A stretch of DNA of 64,000 bases, from IMG/VR virus record IMGVR_UViG_3300023240_001094, positions 1 through 64,000 of that record; one strand, 5' to 3'. Each line of letters begins with the position of its first letter. The stretch's first letter is position 1. The DNA is from a virus. Positions 24,059 to 31,194 of the stretch are shown piece by piece. Under the pieces are notes generated by a model. That model did not search any database, was not told the origin of the DNA, and was given only the letters and a program-made list of their open reading frames with translations. A program made the translations under genes and the position numbers.

Positions 24059-24909
24059 TAGATAATTTTTCCTCCACCGGTTGGCGCCTTGGCCAGTCTA
24101 TAGCTGGCCATAACATCTATAGAAGCGTGTTTATTAGGACTGTTGAGTCCGCGTGGTTGAATACGAACTTCTAATTTAGCTTCTAGGTCTTTCAGATCGT
24201 CTAACTTTGAGAGTCCCATCATGGAAGCAATTTCATTTTGCTGAGCGGGGGTTATACGGCCAGCCGTATCCACCAACCAAATCTTATCTTTTAAAAACAT
24301 AAACAACAGACTTGCTTTAGCACCACTTTTTAGATTTTTCTTAAACTTTGTTTTATAGTGGTTGACAATCTTATCGCCCATTGCATTACTTTCGATCTTA
24401 GCAATATGATAATTATCAGTGTTACTTGCGAACTCAGAAGCAAACGCCTTTCTGGTATCTTTATCTTTTATTACGCTTAGAGCGCCTGAGTATATTTTCT
24501 TCACGTCCTTCGAAAAGTATTTTTGCAAGTCACTCAATAATCGCTTTGCGTTTTTAGTAGCATCAGGGGTGTTGTTCATAATATTGATCAATTCCTGCTT
24601 AGACTCACTTTTAGTATCCGGGGTAGAGAATTGTCTGCCGTCAAAGATCCAGTCTCTCATCGAACCCATCTGGGCTTTATAATCAGCCTTGTATTCATAG
24701 TGAAGATCTACTATAGTGCCGTCGGAAAGCTTAATTCGATACGCAAAGTCAGGAAATCCAGCATCAAATCCTGCTGGAGAGACAACCGCTTTTGATTCAT
24801 TACCTAGTCTTTCCCCCAATTTTCTAAAGGCATTATTTTCAGCTGCTTGAGCCTTTGCACTTACTCCACGCACTACGTTTTCCTTAATAAATGATTTGAA
24901 TGATTGCAT
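24058..24909 (-). CDS. internal-head candidate with capsid-targeting N-terminus
   Basis: 283 residues. N-terminus MQSFKSFIKE/N is almost the same as that of the gene at 18654-18941 (MQSFKSYIIE/R). The body has a beta strand pair with FPDFAYRIKLSDGTIVDLHYEYKADYK, like a restriction-endonuclease-fold core (D...E-x-K), followed by helical regions. A nuclease fold is only a suggestion. It follows a late promoter and begins the long late operon. Confidence 0.6.
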   Translation of the reverse strand: MQSFKSFIKENVVRGVSAKAQAAENNAFRKLGERLGNESKAVVSPAGFDAGFPDFAYRIKLSDGTIVDLHYEYKADYKAQMGSMRDWIFDGRQFSTPDTKSESKQELINIMNNTPDATKNAKRLLSDLQKYFSKDVKKIYSGALSVIKDKDTRKAFASEFASNTDNYHIAKIESNAMGDKIVNHYKTKFKKNLKSGAKASLLFMFLKDKIWLVDTAGRITPAQQNEIASMMGLSKLDDLKDLEAKLEVRIQPRGLNSPNKHASIDVMASYRLAKAPTGGGKII

Positions 24910-24942
24910 ATTACGTTTCTCAATTAATAATGTTGTTTCTTC

Positions 24943-24950
24943 TATTTATA
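24943..24950 (-). promoter_or_regulatory. T4-type late promoter
   Basis: TATAAATA on the minus strand, about 34 bp before the gene starting at 24909. It should drive the internal-head and structural operon down to the spanin-like genes. Confidence 0.75.
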
Positions 24951-24964
24951 CATTTTTGTACAAT

Positions 24965-24990
24965 AAAAAAACCAGCCCGAGAGCTGGTTT
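24965..24990 (-). terminator. Rho-independent terminator
   Basis: AACCAGC-TCTCGG-GCTGGTT followed by TTTTT ATTG on the minus strand, after the gene at 25013-25261. Confidence 0.85.
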
Positions 24991-25012
24991 AAAGGTTTTC
25001 ATGTTGGAAGAA

Positions 25013-25261
25013 TTAGTGGTTCTTCCAGGCATCTCGCTGGTAGATATATGCATCTACCTTCTCAGCGAAGCGCAGTGGAAGAGACTGATTATAGCGAGCA
25101 ACGCCACGACGATGACCACGGCCCTGAAGCTTTACGTAGTAACGCTCAGTGCGGCCTTCCTCTTTAAGCATACTGTTGCATTTTCTTACGAAACTGCGGA
25201 GTGATGCAATCTGTGGATCGTTTGGAGTGAATGTTCCGAGGTATGAATCAGTGCGTGTCAT
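25013..25261 (-). CDS. small conserved basic protein
   Basis: 82 residues, MTRTDSYLGTFTPNDPQIASLR then RYYVKLQGRGHRRGVARYNQ and AYIYQRDAWKNH. Arg/His-rich middle suggests nucleic-acid binding. It is monocistronic: its own promoter upstream and terminator downstream. Strong expression early in infection is likely. Function unknown. Confidence 0.7.
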   Translation of the reverse strand: MTRTDSYLGTFTPNDPQIASLRSFVRKCNSMLKEEGRTERYYVKLQGRGHRRGVARYNQSLPLRFAEKVDAYIYQRDAWKNH

Positions 25262-25285
25262 TGTGTATCTCCTTTTGATATATTA

Positions 25286-25314
25286 GTTATACCACATAGT
25301 AATACCAATGTACA
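25286..25314 (-). promoter_or_regulatory. sigma70-like phage promoter
   Basis: TGTACA (25314-25309), 17 bp, TATAAC (25291-25286), for the small gene 25013-25261. Confidence 0.82.
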
Positions 25315-25337
25315 CAGTTATTTTCAATTACTTAAGA

Positions 25338-25892
25338 TTAATTATTAAGCGGGTTGTCAAGCGCTTCCTGTAGAGTTTCCTTTAGGTCAGCGTCAAGTTG
25401 TCGCATGTCTGTATCGATTCTATCTTCAGTTTCTCGCATAGTATCTCGCACGTCCTTTTCAGATTCGCGAATAATGCCTTCAACTTCACGGATAGAAGCG
25501 GTCACATCCTTTGATAGTTGATTCATATCAGCCAACACACTTTCAAGCATTATGTCGATATCTCGTTGTGTTGCTTTGATACGATCCTCGGACATCTCAA
25601 CTTTGTCCTCAATTCTATCCACCAGGTTTTCCATCTTTGTCACGTCATCACGTAAGTCATTTTTAATATCACGCGTGTAGTCAATTGCCGCAGTGAGTTG
25701 AGTTTCAATAACATCGTTCCGGGCTGCAATCGCATCGGTATCAATATTCTGGATAATCTCTTTCATGTCAGTATAGTCTTTATAAAACTCAAAGGCCCCA
25801 TAAGCACCTCCACCAAGCGTCGATAAAGCGGTCAGAATAGCGAACATCCTACCACCTCGAAATGTTGTTCCAGCGAATTCGAATTCAGCCAT
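25338..25892 (-). CDS. membrane-anchored coiled-coil protein
   Basis: 184 residues. Residues ~12-36 form a hydrophobic anchor (RMFAILTALSTLGGGAYGAF). Residues 40-180 are a long acidic coiled coil with heptads (IETQLTAAIDYTRDIKNDL..., RETEDRIDTDMRQLDADL). It resembles spanin- or tether-like phage proteins but has no partner frame. It is 10 bp downstream of the EF-hand membrane protein, so both may act at the envelope. Confidence 0.6.
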   Translation of the reverse strand: MAEFEFAGTTFRGGRMFAILTALSTLGGGAYGAFEFYKDYTDMKEIIQNIDTDAIAARNDVIETQLTAAIDYTRDIKNDLRDDVTKMENLVDRIEDKVEMSEDRIKATQRDIDIMLESVLADMNQLSKDVTASIREVEGIIRESEKDVRDTMRETEDRIDTDMRQLDADLKETLQEALDNPLNN

Positions 25893-25901
25893 CTTATTCT
25901 C

Positions 25902-26246
25902 CTATTTTTTAACTACTGGTTTTGTTGGAGCACCCTTTGCGTATGCCTGTGCTCCAAAAAATGCTCCGACGATTGCAGCAACAGAAACAAAGTATGTTGC
26001 CGCCATATTACCTAGGATAGTTGCAGCTCCATCCAATCCAATAGCAACAGCAATCACAACAGCAAATGGATATAATAGCATTCCAGCAAGAGCGAACCAT
26101 GCCATTTTTCTTTGAGCGTCACGCATTGCATCGGCGTCTTCAAGTTCTTTTCTTTTAAACTCGATATACATTGCATGTTCAGCTGGATCAACGATTCCAT
26201 CACCATTTGTATCTGCGGCATGAATGTCTTTAGTTTCGTCAATCAT
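25902..26246 (-). CDS. EF-hand/dockerin-like membrane protein
   Basis: 114 residues. HAADTNGDGIVDPAEHAMY (residues 8-26) is a canonical calcium loop D-x-N-x-D-G-x-I-D-x-x-E. Two membrane helices follow (AWFALAGMLLYPFAVVIAVAIGL and NMAATYFVSVAAIVGAFFGA). Size and topology are holin-like, with a cytosolic calcium loop. A holin role is possible, competing with the gene at 18382-18654. It overlaps the secreted protein gene by 8 bp. Confidence 0.6.
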   Translation of the reverse strand: MIDETKDIHAADTNGDGIVDPAEHAMYIEFKRKELEDADAMRDAQRKMAWFALAGMLLYPFAVVIAVAIGLDGAATILGNMAATYFVSVAAIVGAFFGAQAYAKGAPTKPVVKK

Positions 26247-27873
26247 ATTGCTGCCTTACCATTTCTCCGTGCTTTACGTCACTTGCTCCATTAAAAAATC
26301 TAGCGTTTGGGTTATCATGGTTTTGATGCGTAGTGTAAATATCTTTTGACTCGTACATTTGTCCATCACTCATCTGTGGTTGATTATATTTTCTAAAATT
26401 TGGGTTATAACCAAGTAAGGCTGACTGAGCATCTTCTGATGTATCACCGGATTTAGCTGCAGCCACTAATATGTCTTCGCCCTCTGGGCTTAATCCTGAG
26501 TCAGATTCTTCTTCCGAACTACCACGCCCCGATTCTATGATAGCTGCTAGTGCATTTGTGATTGCCGTGTCTATTACCGCTGTATCAAACGAGGCAACCT
26601 CGATTTCAATTGAATATAAGCCGTCTTCAGCTAGCAGATCGCCAAAGCCAATATCAGTATTATCAACTCCAATATGACTATTAAAAGATAGCAAATCATT
26701 TACCCCGCTTTCAAATACAATTGAGCCATCATAAGACCGTGATCCCGACAGACCATTCACTAGATTGTTCGATGATATAATTGCCTGAGTAGAACTAAGC
26801 GCAGCTTGATTGCCACTAAAAGAATCGTCAAGGGATGCTGAAGCCCGGGCTGATTGTTGTGCTATATTCTGGGCCGACTCAGAAACAGACGCTGCTGAAG
26901 ATTCTGCATCTCTAGCAACCGATAATGCATCAACATTAGTTGTAACTGGAGGGGTTTCTGCCTGGGATATGGTTTCTTCTACCTGTGTCACAACTTCTGA
27001 TTCGGGTGTAGTGAATGATTCAATTACGGAATAGTCAGTAGGCGATTCTGTCTTAATATATTGTTTTTCAATTGCAGCAAGTTGTTGCTCCTGAGTCGGA
27101 ATGCCAACAGACTTATTAAAGGCGTCTATGTATCCAATACAAGTCGGGCTAGATAGTGGATCCACACCACACTTATCAATTGGGGCCGCGCTGAATATCA
27201 ATTGAAATTGAACATCTTTTACTTCAGGGCCATAATAACCAGACCAATATCCAGCGTCATACCCGTCAACACTAATCACAATTTTGTCTATATCAGAGCC
27301 TGTTAATGTGAACTCCTCAGAGCCAGAAAACTCAGTCCAATTGCTAATTCTATAGTTATAATCGTATGACTTATCCCAGACAATTCCCTCTTTGTCAAAG
27401 AACTGAACGTTTATTTCTAGGAGGTCTTGACTGTATCCATAACCATCTTTGTCATATGGACCAACTGCATTGCTATTTTGAATATACTCTGCGTCGGCGT
27501 TCTTTATTTTCCATGAATACGTGTATCCATTTACTTCAATTCCAGTATCGGCAAATGCTTGTATAGTAGCGTCAATGGTATTAGTCAGTTTCATATTATC
27601 CTCGGGGCGCCAACTAAATCTCATTGTGCCGTCCTGAGATATTTGCGGACAACCTCTATACGCTGGATTTGAATACCAGTCGCCTTGCGTATGGATTGGA
27701 TTACTACCCCATGTGCCGTGACCGGAAGGTCGATAAGTGCAATCTCCCTGGCTGGAAGGTCCAGACCAGGTTGCACTATCATCAATTAAGTTTGGTGTTA
27801 GAGTTTGACTATAAGCCGATTGAGAGTAAAGTAACAAACAACAAGCTGCCAAGTATTTTATTGGCCGCTGCAT
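26239..27873 (-). CDS. large secreted protein, signal peptide, beta domain
   Basis: 544 residues. A signal peptide (IKYLAACCLLLYSQSAYSQ) precedes a domain at ~24-235 rich in Trp/Tyr/Gly (TWSGPSSQGDCTYRPSG, GYWSGYYGPEVKDVQFQLIF) resembling carbohydrate-binding or lectin-like beta sandwiches. The rest is Ser/Ala/Glu rich, low complexity. Signal peptides are rare in virion proteins, so it probably goes to the periplasm or the cell surface. It overlaps the next secreted protein gene by 65 bp. Unknown function. Confidence 0.6.
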   Translation of the reverse strand: MQRPIKYLAACCLLLYSQSAYSQTLTPNLIDDSATWSGPSSQGDCTYRPSGHGTWGSNPIHTQGDWYSNPAYRGCPQISQDGTMRFSWRPEDNMKLTNTIDATIQAFADTGIEVNGYTYSWKIKNADAEYIQNSNAVGPYDKDGYGYSQDLLEINVQFFDKEGIVWDKSYDYNYRISNWTEFSGSEEFTLTGSDIDKIVISVDGYDAGYWSGYYGPEVKDVQFQLIFSAAPIDKCGVDPLSSPTCIGYIDAFNKSVGIPTQEQQLAAIEKQYIKTESPTDYSVIESFTTPESEVVTQVEETISQAETPPVTTNVDALSVARDAESSAASVSESAQNIAQQSARASASLDDSFSGNQAALSSTQAIISSNNLVNGLSGSRSYDGSIVFESGVNDLLSFNSHIGVDNTDIGFGDLLAEDGLYSIEIEVASFDTAVIDTAITNALAAIIESGRGSSEEESDSGLSPEGEDILVAAAKSGDTSEDAQSALLGYNPNFRKYNQPQMSDGQMYESKDIYTTHQNHDNPNARFFNGASDVKHGEMVRQQYD

Positions 27874-28753
27874 TACTATTATTTCCCTTCTGTGCTTTTG
27901 GCTGTAAGTCCTTGTTTAGGTCCCAGAGAATCTGTGCTTCCATTCCAATTTTACCGTTAAATGGGCATGGAGTTCCTGCCATCATCATAGCGTCAAAGAC
28001 ACCTTTGTCTTGACACATAACAGCAACTGCTGCAACTTTCATGCCCATACTATAGAGCAACTTAGAGTTCTTAAGTCTTTCACAGTTTATATCACGCACA
28101 TGGCCACCGCCAGAGGCGCCGAGAATCTGTGTTTGCACAGATGCTGAATATGACACAGTACATGTATCATTACCACCTGGCATTATCGTCGGCGCAATGG
28201 CAGAAGGAGGTGGTGACGTGACTGTCTGATTCACATCATTCGTGTTACTGTTAATATTCGTATTAGTTGACACCGAATCAACCGAATTGGTATTGGTATT
28301 TGTGCTCACGTTTGTATTCGTTGATGTTGAGTTAACAGTCTGATCAACTATAGAATCTGAAGTAGAAACGTTGGTGTTCGTGTTATTGTTTATCGCTGTA
28401 GAATCTACCGTTGAAGTGCTGTTATTTGTGTTTGTGTTATTAGTACCACCTGACACGACATTATTGTTTGTTGCCGTAGAATTTACGGTTGAGACATTCG
28501 TGTTAGAGTTCGAGGCAGTTGAAGTTACTGTCGAATTATTCACATTGTTATTTGTGTTTGTGCTGGTTATGTTGCTCGTGTTCGTATTGGTATTATTCGA
28601 ATTAACCGTGCTATTTGTAGTTGCATTCGTGTTACTATCAGTAGCAACAAAGCTGGTCGAGTCGTATAATCCATCACTGTCATCGGCAACCTGTGCAAGG
28701 ACAGGACTTCCTAAAAATAATAAAAACATGATAAAGGGCAATGAATTTTTCAT
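27809..28753 (-). CDS. secreted Asn/Thr/Ser-repeat protein
   Basis: 314 residues. Signal peptide LPFIMFLLFLGSPVLA. Residues ~40-178 are almost only N, T, S and V (short units such as NTNTNV and STVNST), probably disordered or beta-solenoid. A cysteine-containing C-terminal domain follows (CTVSYSASVQTQILG, GGHVRDINCERLKNS, MCQDKGVFDAM, TPCPFNGKIG) and a last hydrophobic segment LGSLLFVTLLSIGL that may anchor it. It could be a surface-displayed or amyloid-like product. I know no homologue. Confidence 0.6.
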   Translation of the reverse strand: MKNSLPFIMFLLFLGSPVLAQVADDSDGLYDSTSFVATDSNTNATTNSTVNSNNTNTNTSNITSTNTNNNVNNSTVTSTASNSNTNVSTVNSTATNNNVVSGGTNNTNTNNSTSTVDSTAINNNTNTNVSTSDSIVDQTVNSTSTNTNVSTNTNTNSVDSVSTNTNINSNTNDVNQTVTSPPPSAIAPTIMPGGNDTCTVSYSASVQTQILGASGGGHVRDINCERLKNSKLLYSMGMKVAAVAVMCQDKGVFDAMMMAGTPCPFNGKIGMEAQILWDLNKDLQPKAQKGNNSNAAANKILGSLLFVTLLSIGL

Positions 28754-28781
28754 TGTATTTCCTCCATGTATTTTATAGAAC

Positions 28782-28789
28782 TATTTATA
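28782..28789 (-). promoter_or_regulatory. T4-type late promoter
   Basis: TATAAATA on the minus strand, about 29 bp upstream of the repeat-protein start (28753). It directly follows the terminator of the preceding gene. Confidence 0.75.
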
Positions 28790-28790
28790 C

Positions 28791-28819
28791 AAAAAAAGAG
28801 CGCCACAAGGACGCTCTTT
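28791..28819 (-). terminator. Rho-independent terminator
   Basis: AAAGAGCG and CGCTCTTT stem with loop TCCTTGTGG and a TTTTTTT tail on the minus strand, after the outer-membrane-protein gene. Confidence 0.88.
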
Positions 28820-28864
28820 AATTAGGAAGGCATGTGGCCTATCCTTATGCCGGCCAGGCAAGTA

Positions 28865-29212
28865 TTAGAAGTTAAAGCCAACACCAACTGTTGCTGTGTC
28901 GTATTTAAAATCTTCGTCTGCAGCAACTGTACCATAGAGAGATACCGTTGAGTTAAGACCGTATGTTGCTTTCGCAGATACACCAGTAAAGTCCATTGAA
29001 CCACCGTCAGTAAATGCTGCTTCTGCATGCATTTTTGGCTCAATAAGGAAGCCAGCCATAGAAACTGCGGGGCCGAATTCGATTGCAGTTGTTTCTGCTT
29101 CGATATCATATTCCACGTCACCAGCGAAGCCGATGCCTGCACCGAGGTCTGCCGCGAATGCAGAAGTAGTAAGAGCAAATGTTGCGGCTGTTGCCAAGAG
29201 AATTTTTTTCAT
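28865..29212 (-). CDS. outer-membrane beta-barrel-like protein
   Basis: 115 residues. Signal peptide MKKILLATAATFALTTSAFA/ADLG is followed by alternating beta strands (GIGFAGDVEYDIEAETTAIEFGP, VSLYGTVAADEDF) ending in the strand VGVGFNF, with the terminal Phe that the Bam machinery recognises. About 95 mature residues allow only a small barrel of perhaps 4-6 strands or a fragment. A phage-encoded surface protein could mask a receptor or change envelope permeability. It lies downstream of the tmRNA and has its own SD (AGGAC). Confidence 0.7.
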   Translation of the reverse strand: MKKILLATAATFALTTSAFAADLGAGIGFAGDVEYDIEAETTAIEFGPAVSMAGFLIEPKMHAEAAFTDGGSMDFTGVSAKATYGLNSTVSLYGTVAADEDFKYDTATVGVGFNF

Positions 29213-29229
29213 GTTATAGTCCTATTAAA

Positions 29230-29473
29230 TTAAAGTTGTTATGAGCCCGTTGATTCATTGCAGTGGAACTCATACTGCTAGGCTTCTATCGTTCGCCACG
29301 GATACGGTTTCTGTTTCTAGGCCACGTATCAGACCCACATGGCTTATGCCGCTAGGGCAGAACCAAAAGGAGATGCATTTGTGTTTGCATTTAGTAGTTG
29401 TGACTGAATAACGTAGGTCAACACGGTAAACTCCATTTCATTTTCACACCTGTCGATCCTAAATTTCAGCCCC
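29230..29473 (-). ncRNA. ssrA: tmRNA, coding (5') piece, permuted two-piece type
   Basis: Starting at 29473 the minus strand reads GGGGCTGAAATTTAGGATC, then CGACAGG, like the tmRNA 5' end. The tag frame starts at GCA 29388 and encodes ANTNASPFGSALAA, ending TAA at 29344; A-L-A-A is the proteolysis signal. GCCATGT...ACGTGGC (just after the tag) can form a hairpin. CCGTGTTG pairs with CAACGTGG in the acceptor piece. The 3' limit near 29230 is estimated. It would release stalled ribosomes and tag nascent proteins. Confidence 0.85.
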
Positions 29474-29917
29474 ATCATCATTGTTCTTTTTCTTAGCATG
29501 AAAGTTTAAACCAGGACTAACTGCCTTTTTACCTTGGCCTCTAATCCAACCATCAGGAACATCTGCTCCTTCTTTAAAGCAACTTCTTTGAGTAGGATCA
29601 CTAGGATTGTGATACCATTTCAAACCTTGTGTAGAACCTTTGCTTCTTGTATAGGGTCTGTATTTCATACCCTTACGATTAGCATTGCCTTTAGCCGCAC
29701 CCTTTTTACCAGATTCGCTTAACATTTCTCTAACCAATTCTTCTTTAGTTAAGAGACCTGCTAAACCTTGCCAAGCCAATTTATCTTCCCATCTACCATA
29801 CTTCTCATATAGATTTTTATGCGCTTCTGCATGTTCTTCGATGGTAAGTTCTACTAAGTTACTTTCTTCGTCTGATCCGCCCAAATGCTTTGGGATGATA
29901 TGGTGTTTATGTTTCAT
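29459..29917 (-). CDS. HNH homing endonuclease inside the tmRNA spacer
   Basis: 152 residues. N-terminal MKHKHHIIPKHLGGSDEESN and LVELTIEEHAEAH give the H-x-H-H-I-x-P-K-H...N-L-V...H pattern of a phage HNH nuclease. The rest is basic with KYRPYTRSKGSTQG and GADVPDGW. It lies between the tmRNA acceptor end (29978) and the tmRNA coding start (29473). Its last 15 bases overlap the start of the tmRNA coding piece, so the tmRNA 5' end encodes its C-terminus (DDGAEI). A late promoter precedes it. Confidence 0.85.
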   Translation of the reverse strand: MKHKHHIIPKHLGGSDEESNLVELTIEEHAEAHKNLYEKYGRWEDKLAWQGLAGLLTKEELVREMLSESGKKGAAKGNANRKGMKYRPYTRSKGSTQGLKWYHNPSDPTQRSCFKEGADVPDGWIRGQGKKAVSPGLNFHAKKKNNDDGAEI

Positions 29918-29931
29918 TCTAAGCCCTCTTA

Positions 29932-29962
29932 TCTATCCTATTTCTATTTATAATAGGATAGA
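29932..29962 (-). promoter_or_regulatory. late promoter within inverted repeat before HNH gene
   Basis: TATAAATA (29952-29945) lies at the loop of an 11-bp inverted repeat TCTATCCTATT (29962-29952) with AATAGGATAGA (29942-29932). Early read-through RNA can fold it, while RNA started at the late promoter cannot. Confidence 0.7.
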
Positions 29963-29977
29963 TTTCAAGAACAATCA

Positions 29978-30045
29978 TGGTGAAGCTGCTGGGTACCGCC
30001 CCCAGGTCCAGAATGTGTCCACGTTGCTTCAACGTTTACAAGTTA
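29978..30045 (-). ncRNA. ssrA: tmRNA, acceptor (3') piece
   Basis: The minus strand ends CAGCTTC A CCA at 29978. CAGCTTC pairs with GGGGCTG of the coding piece (7 pairs, two G-U). A T-arm CTGGG-GGCGGTA-CCCAG (30005-29989) precedes it, with an atypical T-loop lacking TTCGA. Upstream CAACGTGG (about 30032-30025) pairs with CCGTGTTG of the coding piece in 8 pairs. This order, acceptor piece then spacer then coding piece, is that of permuted tmRNA. The 5' limit near 30045 is set from the promoter. Confidence 0.82.
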
Positions 30046-30046
30046 A

Positions 30047-30073
30047 TTTATACTATTTCGAGCAGTTTGTACA
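30047..30073 (-). promoter_or_regulatory. probable promoter of tmRNA
   Basis: TGTACA (30073-30068) precedes TATAAA (30052-30047) with 15 bp spacing, and a transcript would start just at the acceptor piece. The short spacing lowers confidence. Confidence 0.45.
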
Positions 30074-30103
30074 CAGCCAATATTATTAATTCATTGGCTG
30101 TGT
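30071..30103 (-). terminator. hairpin after dNMP kinase, without U tract
   Basis: Perfect 11-bp inverted repeat ACACAGCCAAT...ATTGGCTGTGT between the kinase gene and the tmRNA. It overlaps the -35 of the tmRNA promoter. No T run follows, so it may stabilise the 3' end instead of ending transcription. Confidence 0.5.
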
Positions 30104-30117
30104 CATTAATGTATCAC

Positions 30118-30639
30118 TTAGAACGGGGCCGAAGTTGCACCGCTGCGATGCAGAAGCGTGTTATAAAGTGTGTCAATGTTGAAATAAAGGTCTTCAAGTG
30201 ATCCGTTATTATCAACAATGTAGTCTGTCATCCATGGTTCAATTGTCATGGATGACTTTGGTTCTGGAGGAAGATGATCTGAGCGATCGATCCAGATAGT
30301 ATGATCTACTAGACCTGCATTCACAATACCATGAAATTCGCGTTTGTTTCGCAGGCCAGCATAGATGTCAGAAATCTCAAAGATTTCTCGTCCAATAGTT
30401 GCCGGATCATCTGCACACCGCGCAGCAATAAGATTATACCATTCTGAGCGATGAGCACCACGATCTTCGAAGCATTCCTCTACGGTAGTATAACCATATA
30501 ACGGCGCAAGAACCGGAAACACTGTTTTCTCTGCGTTGTGCATGCTTGATGACGCAAACTTAACACCGTATTTCTCTTCTAGATATTCAGCCGCGGTATC
30601 TTTACCATGACGAGCATGACCAATAATAATTAGTTTCAT
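30118..30639 (-). CDS. 1: deoxynucleoside monophosphate kinase (T4 gp1-like)
   Basis: 173 residues from ATG 30639 (TAATG junction). The P-loop is KLIIIGHARHGKDTAAEYL and the C-terminus DYIVDNNGSLEDLYFNIDTL matches that of T4 gp1, which phosphorylates dGMP, dTMP and hydroxymethyl-dCMP. The protein is shorter than T4 gp1 (241). Together with the dCMP hydroxymethylase at 38461 it would supply hydroxymethyl-dCTP. A longer frame to 30660 has no ribosome site. Confidence 0.75.
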   Translation of the reverse strand: MKLIIIGHARHGKDTAAEYLEEKYGVKFASSSMHNAEKTVFPVLAPLYGYTTVEECFEDRGAHRSEWYNLIAARCADDPATIGREIFEISDIYAGLRNKREFHGIVNAGLVDHTIWIDRSDHLPPEPKSSMTIEPWMTDYIVDNNGSLEDLYFNIDTLYNTLLHRSGATSAPF

Positions 30640-31115
30640 TAATCCCAAGTTCCATCCCATTTATAAAAAATATGAACACCGTACCTTACTGTCTCATCCA
30701 TTTGATACGCCCAATGTGGCTTATCAATATAGTCTGCATAGTAAAAAGTAGCGGAGCCCGTGTTGTCTTCTAAAGTGTTATTATAAACTGCTTCAGCCAC
30801 TTTGTAAACCTCTGAATAAAGTTCTTTATTGCCTGGTGTGTGGTTTTTCACAAGGTGTGTCCATGAAAACTGAAACGGTTCAAATACAACCTCACATACG
30901 GTATTTGGCCAGTTGCTATGCGCAACCCTATTCATAGTAACATGAGCAACTGCGCGTTGCCCTTCAATAGATTCTGATCTAGCTTCAAAATATATGTTCT
31001 GTGCCATACATCCAATTTCAGCTGAGTGCTGTTCCTGCTTTGCCGTTGCAGCAACAGCACCCAGTACAAATATTCCGCCGATCATGACGTTCGATAGTAT
31101 ATTTATTGTCATCAT
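30639..31115 (-). CDS. SleB-like cell-wall hydrolase (endolysin)
   Basis: 158 residues. A hydrophobic N-terminal segment (ILSNVMIGGIFVLGAVAATA), possibly a signal-anchor, precedes the Hydrolase_2/SleB core: AQNIYFEARSESIEGQRAVAHVTMNRV (E-A-R catalytic Glu), FEPFQFSW and FYYADYIDKPHW. It should cleave the glycan strand of peptidoglycan. SleB-type endolysins are common in marine phages of alphaproteobacteria. The start of the kinase gene overlaps its stop. Confidence 0.85.
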   Translation of the reverse strand: MMTINILSNVMIGGIFVLGAVAATAKQEQHSAEIGCMAQNIYFEARSESIEGQRAVAHVTMNRVAHSNWPNTVCEVVFEPFQFSWTHLVKNHTPGNKELYSEVYKVAEAVYNNTLEDNTGSATFYYADYIDKPHWAYQMDETVRYGVHIFYKWDGTWD

Positions 31116-31138
31116 AGTTCTTACCCTTTGTTAGTACT

Positions 31139-31167
31139 CTTATAATACATCACAAATGTAAAGTAAA
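31139..31167 (-). promoter_or_regulatory. sigma70-like phage promoter
   Basis: TTTACT (31167-31162), 17 bp, TATAAG (31144-31139), reading into the endolysin and kinase genes. Confidence 0.55.
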
Positions 31168-31194
31168 CAACTAATCATGTTACTACTTTACCTG

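Noticed and set aside
28371-28778. Long plus-strand frame rich in V/F/L
   Set aside because: It is the antisense of the Asn/Thr-repeat gene; low-complexity repeats keep the opposite strand open.
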